From Spirochaetota bacterium (GTDB taxonomy: Bacteria; Spirochaetota; Spirochaetia; Sphaerochaetales; Sphaerochaetaceae), in assembly GCA_023401595.1 (NCBI GenBank), contig JAEXDQ010000010.1, forward strand, positions 1 to 64,000: a DNA stretch of 64,000 nucleotides, read 5' to 3'. A program made the translations under genes and the position numbers. Positions 16,601 through 26,080 of the stretch are shown in pieces; position 1 is the first letter of the stretch; each line of letters opens with the position of its first letter. The notes below the pieces were generated by a model. That model did no database searches. It was not told where the DNA came from and saw only the letters and a program-made list of their open reading frames with translations.

Positions 16601-17560
16601 TTATTGGTTCGTCTGTTTCGAAGCGAGGAACAAGACGAAGATGATGAACAACCCTGTAACAATTTGTTGACTTCCGATCTTCATGCCTGCGACCTGCATC
16701 GTAGTAGTCAGCAAAGTCAGGAACAAGCTGCCGAAGAATGTGCCCAAGGGAACCGCCTTTCCACCGGAAATCAACGTTCCGCCCACGACTACGCTTGCCA
16801 CCGTCTGCATCTGGTAATTATCACCAAGGCCGAGGAACGCCCCGCCGACCCGGGCGGAAATCAGTATTCCTCCGAAAGCGGCGAGAAAACCGCTCAGACA
16901 ATATGCTATGATCTGCATGGTATTTGTATTGATACCAGCCAAGCCGGCCGCTTCAGAATTCTGTCCCAAAGCCACCAAGGATTTCCCGAACCGTGTCTTA
17001 CGCAGGATAAAACCGAACAACACGACAAGAGCGATGACGAGAAGTATCATGATGGGGATAATGCCGAAAATCCGATAGCGGGATATCGATACCAACGCCG
17101 GGGCGACATCGAACACTCTGAAATTCTGGTTGTACAGCATGATCATCGTCGTGATGATATAGTTCATTCCCAATGTCGCGATAATTGATGGGATTTTCAG
17201 GTACAATACAAGCAGGGCATTGACGAGACCGATAAGCAACCCGACGCAAAGGACCACGGGCACTACATATAGCAGACGAAGATTACTGCCATTCGCCAGC
17301 CCGGTCGCCAAGAACGCCGACAGTGTGATAACACCGGAGATAGACAGATCGATCGCCCCGCCTCCGGTAGTGATGACAAGCATTTGCCCTGTCGCGACAA
17401 TCGCCAGGAAAGAGGCGGAGGTCGCGATAGTAATCAAACTCTCGAAACTAAATTTACCGGAAAATATACTCAACAACATCCACATGAGGATAGTGCCGAT
17501 CACCGCCCAAATCCATGGGTACCTAGTAATCCCCCTGACTGATTTCATCGATATATTCAT
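16601..17560 (-). CDS. Ribose-type ABC permease (RbsC family)
   Basis: 319 residues, nearly all hydrophobic with 8-10 membrane segments and family blocks (GGGAIDLSISGVITLSAFLATG, ALGQNSEAAGLAGINT, GGILISARVG, TVASVVVGGTLISGG). The start overlaps the stop of the fused ATPase/permease gene (ATGA), so the second half of a heterodimeric membrane channel is made right after it. It imports a monosaccharide-like compound together with 17557-19977 and the binding protein at 20137-21162. Confidence 0.88.
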   Translation of the reverse strand: MNISMKSVRGITRYPWIWAVIGTILMWMLLSIFSGKFSFESLITIATSASFLAIVATGQMLVITTGGGAIDLSISGVITLSAFLATGLANGSNLRLLYVVPVVLCVGLLIGLVNALLVLYLKIPSIIATLGMNYIITTMIMLYNQNFRVFDVAPALVSISRYRIFGIIPIMILLVIALVVLFGFILRKTRFGKSLVALGQNSEAAGLAGINTNTMQIIAYCLSGFLAAFGGILISARVGGAFLGLGDNYQMQTVASVVVGGTLISGGKAVPLGTFFGSLFLTLLTTTMQVAGMKIGSQQIVTGLFIIFVLFLASKQTNQ

Positions 17561-19977
17561 ACCTTCACCTTCCTCAGCAACCTAGAAGCGAGAATGACTA
17601 TGAGAATAATTCCTTGAACCGCGGTGACCCAGCTGGAGTTCAGGCGCATGAACCCCAACAAGGCGCTGATCAGGGACAATGTTATCGCGCCGATTACAGA
17701 ACCATAGGAGGATACGATACCGCCTACTAGTTCGCTACCTCCGATGACTACCGACGCGACCGTCAACAAAGTATATGAGGTAGTCGAATTCACATCAGAA
17801 GCCCCGGTGCTGGCGGTGATAGCCATGCCTCCGACAATCGCGAACAGGCTGGCGAGCGCATATCCGCAGATGAACGCTTTCAAAGGGGACCAGCCGCTTC
17901 GTTGCACAGCGGATACATTGTTGCCAAACCCTCGCAGAACTGTTCCATACTTCGAACGATAGAACAAATATGCCGCCAATCCGGCAAGAAGGATCAACAG
18001 AAGACTTTCAGGAACCGGCAAATCAAGGTTGAACATTTTCACCAGCCACTGTGGAGCCTCTCCACCCGGGCGTTCCTGAATCGTATAGGCGATACCCAGC
18101 CATACGTATGACATCCCCATGGTCACGATAACGGCGGGGATATTACGGATGTAGATGATGGCGCCGATTACTCCGTAGATGACCACGGACCCCAGGATAA
18201 AAAGTACTCCGACCAAAGGTTTATCCAGCAACCATGTCGCGCACAAGACATTTATCAGCCCCATATACGCACCGATCCCAAGATCAATTTGGCTGAGTCC
18301 AATGATGAACATCTGGGCCATGGCGGCAAAAACCAGCGGGACGGCTCCGCTAATCAGCAAGTCGATACCGAAGCTGGTGAACACCCCCCGTTGATATATT
18401 CCGCTGATGATGAATACAGAAAGCATCGCCGCAAGGGGAACCCATATGGAGGATTGGAACCGATGCATCCCCGTTTTCTGTCCCTGGGTCTTGTCCAACA
18501 AATCTTCGCCTTCAAAACTCGCCTCGATAATCTGAGATTTCTGAATATCATCTCCTTCAAGCTCTTTGACAACCTTACCATACCGAAACACCAACACCCG
18601 GGAACACCATTCCAGTTCATCATCCTCCGTGCTATACCAGATTACAAGTTTTCCATTCGCAGCGGCCTCACGGAACAAGAGGTACATCTGGTTTTTGGTC
18701 GCGATATCGACGCCTTTTGTAGGATCATCCAAGATGATAATATCGGCGTCCGCAAGAAAAGCACGAGCGACGAGGACTTTTTGCTGGTTGCCTCCAGAAA
18801 GGGACAAAATGGAGGCATGAGGTCCCTCGGCCTTGATTTGCAGATGCTCATACCATTTCTTCACCTTGGCGGCGAGAACTTTCGTATCGAGAATCCCGAA
18901 AGGTGAGGATTTGTTGACTTCGACCACTTGCATATTGTCCGAGATATCAGATAGGGGAAAAATTCCCTCTTTCTTGCGGTCACCAGTCACATAGCATACT
19001 TTACCTGACATTTCTATCTGTTTTGAATGTCTTCCGAAGAAAATAGCCTTCAGGAAATCCCTTTGTCCGTTGCCGTCCAATCCGGCTATCCCAACCAATT
19101 CACCACCCTGCAACGAAACATCTATTCCTCCAAGTTTCCGTTGAGACAGGCGATGCGTCCGAAGGAAAAGCTCCTCATTCTTTTCGGTCAACGGAATTTT
19201 TTCCTTCACACGGTGTTCCTGCGAGGGATCGACGGATTCTGTCATTCTTTCCACCAGATCCAGTTCGTCGATACCCTCATTCCGGCCTTCCCAAGTTTTC
19301 TTACCGTTACGCATGACTACGATACGGTCCGCAAGCTGAATGACCTCACTCAGCCTATGAGAAATAAAAATGATAGAGATCCCCTGTCGGCTTAATTCTT
19401 TCAAATGGGCAATCAGCTGTTGGGTTTCATGTACACCAAGCGAGGACGTCGGTTCATCGAGTATCAGAAGCTTCAGCCCTTTCATGCTGGCGGCCCTGGC
19501 GATTTCGACCATCTGTCGGTTGGACAAGGAGAGATTTCCCAGACGGACCTTCGGCTGTATGCCATTACCAGGGAACACCCCCTCCAATGCTTCGGTCGAG
19601 CTGGCGACAAGATCCTTCCGCCAATGAAGATTTCCCTTATAGGATTCATGTTGATCGATATAGAAATTTTCATAGACAGAAAGATTCGTACACAGCGACA
19701 ATTCCTGGTATACGACACGGATCCCCAGTCTATTCGCTACAGCCGGATTATAGGATTTAGCCGATAATTGCTCCCCTTCAAAGACGAGCGTCCCACCAGA
19801 ATCAGGTTCCGTCACACCTGAGACAACTCGCATCAAAGTACTCTTGCCGGCGCCATTGGAACCTATCAGACAGAGTATCTCGCCCCGTCTGATAGTCAGG
19901 GAGACATCGGACAAAGCGGTTGTCGCCCCGTATGTCTTGGTGATTGAATTCAATTGGAACAGACATTCATGATCCAT
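17557..19977 (-). CDS. Fused sugar ABC ATPase (RbsA-like) and permease (RbsC-like)
   Basis: 806 residues. The first 500 are a double nucleotide-binding protein: domain 1 has Walker A GSNGAGKST, the degenerate signature LSLSNRQMVEIARA and Walker B LLILDEP; domain 2 has the usual degenerate Walker A (GLDGNGQRD), signature LSGGNQQKV and IIILDDPTKG. From about residue 505 onwards it becomes an RbsC-type permease (IGLSQIDLGIGAYMGLINVL, GFGNNVSAVQRSGW, TVASVVIGGSELVGG). In most ribose-type systems these are separate proteins. The reading frame is continuous and both halves look intact, so this is a genuine fusion rather than an error; the second permease is the next gene. Confidence 0.88.
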   Translation of the reverse strand: MDHECLFQLNSITKTYGATTALSDVSLTIRRGEILCLIGSNGAGKSTLMRVVSGVTEPDSGGTLVFEGEQLSAKSYNPAVANRLGIRVVYQELSLCTNLSVYENFYIDQHESYKGNLHWRKDLVASSTEALEGVFPGNGIQPKVRLGNLSLSNRQMVEIARAASMKGLKLLILDEPTSSLGVHETQQLIAHLKELSRQGISIIFISHRLSEVIQLADRIVVMRNGKKTWEGRNEGIDELDLVERMTESVDPSQEHRVKEKIPLTEKNEELFLRTHRLSQRKLGGIDVSLQGGELVGIAGLDGNGQRDFLKAIFFGRHSKQIEMSGKVCYVTGDRKKEGIFPLSDISDNMQVVEVNKSSPFGILDTKVLAAKVKKWYEHLQIKAEGPHASILSLSGGNQQKVLVARAFLADADIIILDDPTKGVDIATKNQMYLLFREAAANGKLVIWYSTEDDELEWCSRVLVFRYGKVVKELEGDDIQKSQIIEASFEGEDLLDKTQGQKTGMHRFQSSIWVPLAAMLSVFIISGIYQRGVFTSFGIDLLISGAVPLVFAAMAQMFIIGLSQIDLGIGAYMGLINVLCATWLLDKPLVGVLFILGSVVIYGVIGAIIYIRNIPAVIVTMGMSYVWLGIAYTIQERPGGEAPQWLVKMFNLDLPVPESLLLILLAGLAAYLFYRSKYGTVLRGFGNNVSAVQRSGWSPLKAFICGYALASLFAIVGGMAITASTGASDVNSTTSYTLLTVASVVIGGSELVGGIVSSYGSVIGAITLSLISALLGFMRLNSSWVTAVQGIILIVILASRLLRKVKV

Positions 19978-19998
19978 AGTTTTTCCTTCAGGAACGTT

Positions 19999-20099
19999 CC
20001 GGTGAGTGATATTCCCGCCGCCTCACCGGTAACAGTAGATTTCCAAGAACGCCTGCGGACCAGCCAGTTACACATAGAAGTCCATACATAGGTCCGCAG
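19999..20099 (-). promoter_or_regulatory. Two intercistronic hairpins between binding-protein and ATPase genes
   Basis: CTGCGGACC (20053-20061) pairs perfectly with GGTCCGCAG (20091-20099), and CCGGTGAG (19999-20006) with CTCACCGG (20022-20029). Both lie in the 159-nt gap after the binding-protein gene. No U-run follows, so partial termination or protection of the upstream message is likely, giving more binding protein than channel. Confidence 0.5.
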
Positions 20100-20136
20100 A
20101 CAACAATAAACATTCACAATGGAAACAGGGATTCCC

Positions 20137-21162
20137 CTATTTGCCCAGAATATTCTCCAATACGAACGCTTCATCATACTTCTGAGCAAGTACAGTACCA
20201 GGTTGGATATCCTTGTACTGATCCAATGTCTCGTTCGTCAGCGCGACCAACGGCAGCTTGATGGTCTTGGGAACATCTTTACCTTCCAGAATTTCCAAGG
20301 CAGTCCAGAACGCGATAGCGCCGATGCTGGGTTCCGTTCCTAGGCTGATCGTCTCATATCCATTCTTTTCTTTTTCATCCGCCCACCATTTGATGAATTC
20401 GGCTCGGTTGCCGCCGATGATGACCGGAAGTTTCTTGCCAGCGGCTTCGTAGGCTTGTACGACCCCATAGGAACCACCCTGAGTCACAACGGCATCGATA
20501 TCACCCAAGCTGGGCAGGACGTTCGCGACCGCATTCTGTGTCGTCGCGGCATCGGCCTGACCATCGATTTCCGCAACGACCGTAATACCAGGATTCTGAC
20601 TGAAAACCTCTTCGATACCGGCATGGATCTCAATCTCAGGAGCGGAACCGCGGATACCACGTACTTCCAGGACCCGAGCGTTCCCATTGAATTTGTCAAC
20701 GATATATTGAGCCTGGATTTCTCCCCAGCTCTTCAAATCGTAGTCCATCTTGTACGCGGCGTCGGTAGTTACAATGGAATCGAACGTCAATACCATTATT
20801 CCCTGTTCAACAGCCTTCTCAATGACGCCGTTCAATGCCGTCGGAGAGGCTGCATTGATACAGATCGCATCGACGCCGCTGAGAATCAGACTATTCAACT
20901 GTGCGATCTGTGTATTCTGCGTGCCGTCTCCGTTGACGACCATGTACTCGGATATCCTACCGGCGGCTTTCGCCTCTTCCGCGGCTTCTACGAACGTATC
21001 CACCATCTGTTTCCGCCAGGAATTTCCATAGAACGAATTGGACAGCGCAATGACATAGCCATCATTGCTCGCAGAAGAGGATTGCTCCTGAGAACCATTT
21101 GCGAACACGCCGCCCATAGATACCAGCATTATTACCAATGTTACTAATGCCACCCTTTTCAT
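20137..21162 (-). CDS. Exported sugar-binding protein of a ribose-type ABC system
   Basis: 341 residues. The signal peptide MKRVALVTLVIMLVSMGGVFA is followed by NGSQEQSS, a spirochaete-style mature N-terminus. The body fits periplasmic-binding family 4 (YVIALSNSFYGNSWRKQMVDTF, INAASPTALNGVIEKAVEQGI, GIRGSAPEIEIHAGIEEVF, DAVVTQGGSYGVVQAYEAAG). It captures the substrate for the ATPase/permeases encoded downstream. The ligand is unknown; operon content suggests a free monosaccharide, lactone or aldonate rather than a phosphosugar. Confidence 0.88.
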   Translation of the reverse strand: MKRVALVTLVIMLVSMGGVFANGSQEQSSSASNDGYVIALSNSFYGNSWRKQMVDTFVEAAEEAKAAGRISEYMVVNGDGTQNTQIAQLNSLILSGVDAICINAASPTALNGVIEKAVEQGIMVLTFDSIVTTDAAYKMDYDLKSWGEIQAQYIVDKFNGNARVLEVRGIRGSAPEIEIHAGIEEVFSQNPGITVVAEIDGQADAATTQNAVANVLPSLGDIDAVVTQGGSYGVVQAYEAAGKKLPVIIGGNRAEFIKWWADEKEKNGYETISLGTEPSIGAIAFWTALEILEGKDVPKTIKLPLVALTNETLDQYKDIQPGTVLAQKYDEAFVLENILGK

Positions 21163-21238
21163 AACTTCCTCCTATTTTCTTTTGGAACGCCTTGTTCATA
21201 TCAAAACACGGCTTCTGGCATTCCAAGGAAATACAAAA

Positions 21239-22063
21239 CTAATACACGCTCCCATCGCGACATGAGTCAAGCGCTTGAACATACCGCATGACAGCCTCAT
21301 GTTCTCCGACATCACCGATCTTCAGCTCGCCGGAGACAGCTCCGTCATAGCCAAGACTCTTGAGACAGCGAAGTCCACTACAGATGTCCAGATGTCCATA
21401 TCCCGGCAACAACCTGTTGGAATCCGCGATATGCACATGGAACAACCGCTTTCTACCGTAGCAGAATCCCAAAGAGGACGGAATTGACGCCTCCTCGATA
21501 TTCATATGAAAGAAATCCAATACCAATCCAACGGAAGGAGCGTCCAACGCCTCAAGAAAACCGCAAGTTTCCTCTACATTTTGCAAAACATCGCATTCAT
21601 ATCTATTCAGCGGTTCTATCGCGACCAGGACACCCCGATATGCGGCCCTTTCAGAAAAACGTAGCAACCATTGTCCAAAATCCAACAATTCATCGGAAGC
21701 TTCAGGATTACCACGTACACCACCCAGTGTAAGGACAGGGGCATGCAAAGCCTCGGCAGCATCCACCATACGGTCCAGAACTTCAAAAATCTCGGTTCCG
21801 CCCATCCGTAATGATTGGAAAACCGTCGTGCCCAGACACTGACGGACCGACCCCGTTGAAACAGCATGGACCTGCAGTCCATATCGTTCAAATTGATCCG
21901 CCAGCGCCCCGTTGTCGGCGTTTCCTAAGGTCATCACTTCCAAACCTTCAAGCCCGGACTCTCCAAGCCAAGGAAGCTTCATCGACACCCCACCCTGTAT
22001 CATCGCAAAAGGGTTGGGTAAGGAAACGTCATCCAGGGTGACGGTCGCACAACTTTTCCACAT
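21239..22063 (-). CDS. Sugar isomerase/epimerase, TIM-barrel family
   Basis: 274 residues starting MWKSCATVTLDD (SD AGGGAA). Blocks include VLVAIEPLNRYE (metal Glu), VGLVLDFFHMNIEE (Asp, His), LFHVHIADSN (His, metal) and VSGELKI (Glu), matching the hydroxypyruvate/tagatose-3-epimerase-like group. It differs in sequence from the isomerase at 13416-14231, so the pathway probably has two isomerisation steps or two entry sugars. Confidence 0.8.
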   Translation of the reverse strand: MWKSCATVTLDDVSLPNPFAMIQGGVSMKLPWLGESGLEGLEVMTLGNADNGALADQFERYGLQVHAVSTGSVRQCLGTTVFQSLRMGGTEIFEVLDRMVDAAEALHAPVLTLGGVRGNPEASDELLDFGQWLLRFSERAAYRGVLVAIEPLNRYECDVLQNVEETCGFLEALDAPSVGLVLDFFHMNIEEASIPSSLGFCYGRKRLFHVHIADSNRLLPGYGHLDICSGLRCLKSLGYDGAVSGELKIGDVGEHEAVMRYVQALDSCRDGSVY

Positions 22064-22075
22064 AGACGTTCCCTA

Positions 22076-22963
22076 TCAGCGGTACAACGCAAATCCGTCT
22101 TCGCCTACATGGTGGACCTCGAGTCTTCCTTTCTCCCCTTCCGTCACGTAGATGTCACCGGAGCCTTCTGGGCCGAAAACAAGATTCGTAGGGCATTTCC
22201 CCCCAAGGACGATAGAATCGACCACCTTGCCGTTTCGATCCAATACAACGACGTCTCCTTGTCCAAAGACGGTACAATACAGATTGCCGGAAGCGGAAAA
22301 CTTCATGCCGTCAGGGCCTCGGTAATACACCTTCCCGTCATCATGGATGACATTGCCGAACAACTGCCTTGTCCGTCCGGCATACTTCCCGTCAATCCGA
22401 GCATAGCGATAGATGTTTCCTGTGATAGTTTCATTCACATACAGAAGATCGTCCGGTCCTATCGCAATTCCATTGGCGAACTTGATTCCGTCGTCTATCA
22501 GTTCAATCTTCAGAGTAACAGGGTCGATACAGAATACTTTGCCATTGTAAAACGCCGTCGCATAGTCAGATCGGATTTCTCCATCAATACTGAAGTTTTC
22601 AAACTTGATACCTGAATCCGTCATATAGAGCATGCCATCGGAACCAAACGCCAGATCGTTCGGGAACAGAAAAGGAACTCCGTCGCATCCTTCAAGCACC
22701 ACTTCGGTCTTTCCATCGGGAAAGACTTTCAATAAAGACGGGTGTTCTGATTCCGCTGTCCAGACTACACCGGACGCATCCACCGCAAGACCATTGGGTC
22801 TACCGGTACGAACGATACGCACACAATGCCCGGTCTTTGTATCGATGCGGGAAACCGTCCCGGCATCCGCTCCCATCTCCACGACAAGGAAATCTCCATT
22901 ATCCAGCAGCACAGGTCCTTCCGGCGACGACAGAGCCGGCGATATGAATTCCTGTTGTCTCAT
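22076..22963 (-). CDS. SMP-30/gluconolactonase-family lactone hydrolase
   Basis: 295 residues of a six-bladed propeller. The metal-site landmarks are SSPEGPVLLDNG (Glu), RPNGLAVDASG, FPNDLAFGSDGMLYMTD (Asn, Asp) and FANGIAIGPDDLLYVNET. The family opens sugar lactones to aldonates. It lies 10 nt from the SDR gene and 12 nt from the isomerase gene, so a dehydrogenase-lactonase pair (aldose to lactone to aldonate) is likely. No signal peptide is present, so the lactone is made or imported into the cytoplasm. Confidence 0.82.
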   Translation of the reverse strand: MRQQEFISPALSSPEGPVLLDNGDFLVVEMGADAGTVSRIDTKTGHCVRIVRTGRPNGLAVDASGVVWTAESEHPSLLKVFPDGKTEVVLEGCDGVPFLFPNDLAFGSDGMLYMTDSGIKFENFSIDGEIRSDYATAFYNGKVFCIDPVTLKIELIDDGIKFANGIAIGPDDLLYVNETITGNIYRYARIDGKYAGRTRQLFGNVIHDDGKVYYRGPDGMKFSASGNLYCTVFGQGDVVVLDRNGKVVDSIVLGGKCPTNLVFGPEGSGDIYVTEGEKGRLEVHHVGEDGFALYR

Positions 22964-22972
22964 GATTCCTCC

Positions 22973-23728
22973 TTAAGATACTTCAGCGGTCTGCCCGCCA
23001 TCTACCGCAAGAACCGCCCCGGTCACGAAAGACGCGTCATCGGACGCCAAGAACAAAATCGTTCGCGCGATTTCTTCCGGTTTGGCAAGCCGTTGAACAG
23101 GAAGCGTCCTGGCGAACGCGGCTCTTCGGGTTTCATCCATCTCTTTCCTGATCATCGCAGTATCAGTAGGTCCAGGAGCGACGGCGTTCACCCTGATGTT
23201 GTCCATCGCATGGTCTATCGCCAATGCCTTGGTCAATAGCGTGACACCACCTTTGCTGGCGATATATGCCACGGAATCCTTACAAGCGTCATAATTGCCT
23301 GTCGAAGATGAAAAATTGACGATATTCCCCCCATGGTTCTCTTTCATATAGGAAATAGCCGTCTTACAAGAGAGGAATGTACCCGTCAGGTTGATATTGA
23401 TGACGCGATTCCATTCCTCGACTGATGTATCACAGATATTTTTCAGAACCAGAATAGACGCGGCATTGACGACGACGTCAAGCCGTCCGAAAAGTTCATC
23501 GACTTTCTTGTATAAAGCGGTCACGGAAGACATGTCGGATACATCAAGCACGAATCCCTCCGCCTTTCTTCCTTGCGATGTCAAAGAATCGACGATCTCT
23601 TTGGTTCCGGACGCATCACGGTCCGCCACCATGACAATCGCTCCATGTTCAGAAAACAATCTGACGCACTCTCGGCCTATTCCCGCCGCACCACCGACGA
23701 CGACCACTACTTTGTCTTTGAATTCCAT
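22973..23728 (-). CDS. Short-chain dehydrogenase/reductase
   Basis: 251 residues. The start at 23728 (MEFKDKVVVVVGG) has the SD AGGAAGGGG and removes a spurious 65-codon extension that overlaps the E2 gene. NAD loop GGAAGIG (12-18), NAA at 88-90 and the catalytic Tyr155-x3-Lys159 (YIASK) are present, with a C-terminal DGGQTAEVS of the classical SDR type. Probably oxidises the imported sugar at the start of the pathway; substrate unknown. Confidence 0.85.
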   Translation of the reverse strand: MEFKDKVVVVVGGAAGIGRECVRLFSEHGAIVMVADRDASGTKEIVDSLTSQGRKAEGFVLDVSDMSSVTALYKKVDELFGRLDVVVNAASILVLKNICDTSVEEWNRVININLTGTFLSCKTAISYMKENHGGNIVNFSSSTGNYDACKDSVAYIASKGGVTLLTKALAIDHAMDNIRVNAVAPGPTDTAMIRKEMDETRRAAFARTLPVQRLAKPEEIARTILFLASDDASFVTGAVLAVDGGQTAEVS

Positions 23729-23738
23729 ATACCCCTTC

Positions 23739-24956
23739 CTAGAAATCTTCCATAACCTTTTTGAGCATGGAAAGGAATTTCGCCCCAGTGGAACCGTCGG
23801 CGCACCGATGGTCCATACCGAGAGTGACCTGCATGACAGGTCTGACACAGACGGCACCGTCCTTGACGACCGGAGTATCCATAATTGCACCGACTGACAG
23901 AATCGTGGCCTGCTCCGGTACAAGTACTGATGTAAATGATCTGATATCGTATGTACCGAGGTTGGAAACAGTACATATCCCGCCGGAAAGCGCTTCGACA
24001 GGACATCTTCCTTTTCTTGCCGCCGCTACCAAATCCCTAAGCTCATCGTTTACTTGAGCAAGCGTCTTCCCATCCACTTTTTTTATCACGGGCACGACAA
24101 GTCCTTTGTCCGTCGCGACAGCCACACCGATATTGATATCCTGCTGGATCTGTAGACCGGATTGAACATACTTGGCGCGCAGTTCAGGAAACCTTGCAAG
24201 GCATTCGGCCACTTGCTTCACAATAATGGCCGTAATTGAAAGTCGATAGCCTGTATCCAATTTCAGTTGCGGATCAACCGTATTTTTGAAACGAAGGACC
24301 TTATCCATGTCCATCGGCGTCTCTAAATAAATATGGGGAGCCTCGTTCCAGCTTTGAGAAATCCTCTTGTTGGAGATAGCGCGTATCGTACTGAATTCAA
24401 TTATGTCAGCATTGACCGTATCAGATTGCTCCGCAACCTTTTGGGAAGACCGGGACACTGAGATATAGCTCTCTACGTCAGTCCTCCGGATCCGTCCACC
24501 CGGCCCGCTGCCGCTGATATTCCTGAGATCAACAGCATGGAGCTTCGCAAGCTTGCGCGCAACCGGAGTTGCCAATACTTTAGTCGCATCTTCCGATATC
24601 CGACAAGGGGTGGACGCATCCTGCTCTATGGTCTCCGGCATTCCGACGTCACAAACGGATTCTTCAGAATTATCTTCTGTAGCAGAATCGGTATCGAACG
24701 ATGGGATTTCCTCTCGTGTATCGGCTACATATCCGATGATTTTCTTAACTGGCACTTCGTCATCGCAATGAACCGACGGATTCAAAAAGAACAAACCGTC
24801 GGATGGAGCCGTAAGCTCTGCCGTCGTCTTGTCGGTTTCAATCTGGAACAATACGTCATCCTTCGACACTTTCTTTCCATCGGCGATGACAATCTCAAGT
24901 ATCTTACCGGATTCCATATTGCTGGACATCTTCGGCATCATTATTTCGGCATACAT
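23739..24956 (-). CDS. Dihydrolipoamide acyltransferase (E2) of a 2-oxoacid/acetoin dehydrogenase-type complex
   Basis: 405 residues: one lipoyl domain (Lys43 in ETDKTTAE), a linker, a peripheral subunit-binding domain (VLATPVARKLAKLHAVDLRNISGSGPGGRIRRTDVESY, about 128-168), and the catalytic domain with GMDHRCADG near the C-terminus (the HxxxDG active site). It accepts the two-carbon or larger acyl unit from E1 and passes it to CoA. Third gene of the operon, directly after E1alpha and E1beta. The single lipoyl domain and AcoA-like E1 suggest an acetoin-dehydrogenase-type rather than housekeeping pyruvate complex. Confidence 0.9.
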   Translation of the reverse strand: MYAEIMMPKMSSNMESGKILEIVIADGKKVSKDDVLFQIETDKTTAELTAPSDGLFFLNPSVHCDDEVPVKKIIGYVADTREEIPSFDTDSATEDNSEESVCDVGMPETIEQDASTPCRISEDATKVLATPVARKLAKLHAVDLRNISGSGPGGRIRRTDVESYISVSRSSQKVAEQSDTVNADIIEFSTIRAISNKRISQSWNEAPHIYLETPMDMDKVLRFKNTVDPQLKLDTGYRLSITAIIVKQVAECLARFPELRAKYVQSGLQIQQDINIGVAVATDKGLVVPVIKKVDGKTLAQVNDELRDLVAAARKGRCPVEALSGGICTVSNLGTYDIRSFTSVLVPEQATILSVGAIMDTPVVKDGAVCVRPVMQVTLGMDHRCADGSTGAKFLSMLKKVMEDF

Positions 24957-24981
24957 CTACATTCCTCCTGTATTCCCGGAT

Positions 24982-26064
24982 TCAATATGCCAGCGTCTCT
25001 TTCGCCGCACGATATACATCTGAGAAATCAGGCCATTGCCCCATCTCCAGGCTGTAGGCATATGGAACCGGAGTGTCCCGTCCTGAAACCTTTACGACAG
25101 GCGCTTCCAGATAATCAAACGCACCCTCCATAATGGCCTGAGCCCATTCATTCGCCACATTGTAACTTTTATGAGACTCATTCACGACGATCGCCCTACC
25201 GGTTTTTCTGGCGGATTCCACGATAGTCTCCCGGTCAAGGGGACTGACAGTCATGACATCCACGACTTCCGTCTCGATGCCGTCCTCTTCGTGGAGTTTC
25301 GCCGCGACCTGCATAGCAAGCCAGACCATATATCCATTGGCAACGATCGTTAGATCGGTTCCTGTACGTTTGACATCGCATTTCCCCAATGGAACGGTAT
25401 AGTCTTCCTCCGGAACATAATTCTTGAAATTGTATAGGAGCTTATGCTCCAGGAACACTACAGGATTATCTGAACGAATGGCCGATTTCAACAAGCCTTT
25501 CGCATCATACGCAGTAGAGGGATGCACCACGGTAAGTCCGGGGAAATGGGCGTACAACGCTTCTAGGCTTTGGGAATGCTGAGCGGCTATCGCCTTTCCT
25601 GCCCCGCCCCCCTGTGGCATCCTGATGACCAATGGTATTTTTACTTGACCTGCGGTCATGTATGAAAGCTTCGCGGCATGATTGACGATCTGGTCCATCG
25701 CAAGCGTAGAAAAATCCGCGAACATGATTTCCACTACAGGGCGCATGCCCACGATAGCGGCCCCTACCCCTGCGCCGACAAAAGAGTTTTCGCTGATAGG
25801 AGTGTTCCTGACCCGTTCTGGACCAAATGTATTGAATAACGTCCTGGTAACACCGAACGCACCGCCATGAATACCGATATCCTCGCCCATCAAGAATACG
25901 GACGGGTCCTTTTCCATTTCCTGAGACAAAGCCTCTCTTATCGCTTCCTGGCTCGAAAGTATCCGTCTACAATCGCTTTGAATAATCAAATCCGGGGAAG
26001 CGGGAGGAATATTCGCACCCAAGGAGACAGCGTCACGTTTGTTAATATCCATAAGTTTCGCCAT
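24982..26064 (-). CDS. Thiamine-dependent E1 beta subunit, acetoin/2-oxoacid dehydrogenase type
   Basis: 360 residues. The ATG at 26064 has the SD GAGGAGAGG; an upstream ATG would overlap E1alpha and was rejected. Core blocks: SSQEAIREALSQEMEKDPSVFLMGEDIG, ENSFVGAGVGAAIVGMRPVVEIMFADF, MPQGGGAGKAIAAQHSQSLEALYAHFPGLTVVHPS, LLYN and VVDVMTVSPLD. About 40 residues precede the usual start of the family, a small extension of unknown role. Pairs with E1alpha (26081-27043) to form the decarboxylating/cleaving component. Confidence 0.88.
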   Translation of the reverse strand: MAKLMDINKRDAVSLGANIPPASPDLIIQSDCRRILSSQEAIREALSQEMEKDPSVFLMGEDIGIHGGAFGVTRTLFNTFGPERVRNTPISENSFVGAGVGAAIVGMRPVVEIMFADFSTLAMDQIVNHAAKLSYMTAGQVKIPLVIRMPQGGGAGKAIAAQHSQSLEALYAHFPGLTVVHPSTAYDAKGLLKSAIRSDNPVVFLEHKLLYNFKNYVPEEDYTVPLGKCDVKRTGTDLTIVANGYMVWLAMQVAAKLHEEDGIETEVVDVMTVSPLDRETIVESARKTGRAIVVNESHKSYNVANEWAQAIMEGAFDYLEAPVVKVSGRDTPVPYAYSLEMGQWPDFSDVYRAAKETLAY

Positions 26065-26080
26065 GATTCTTTTCCTCTCC

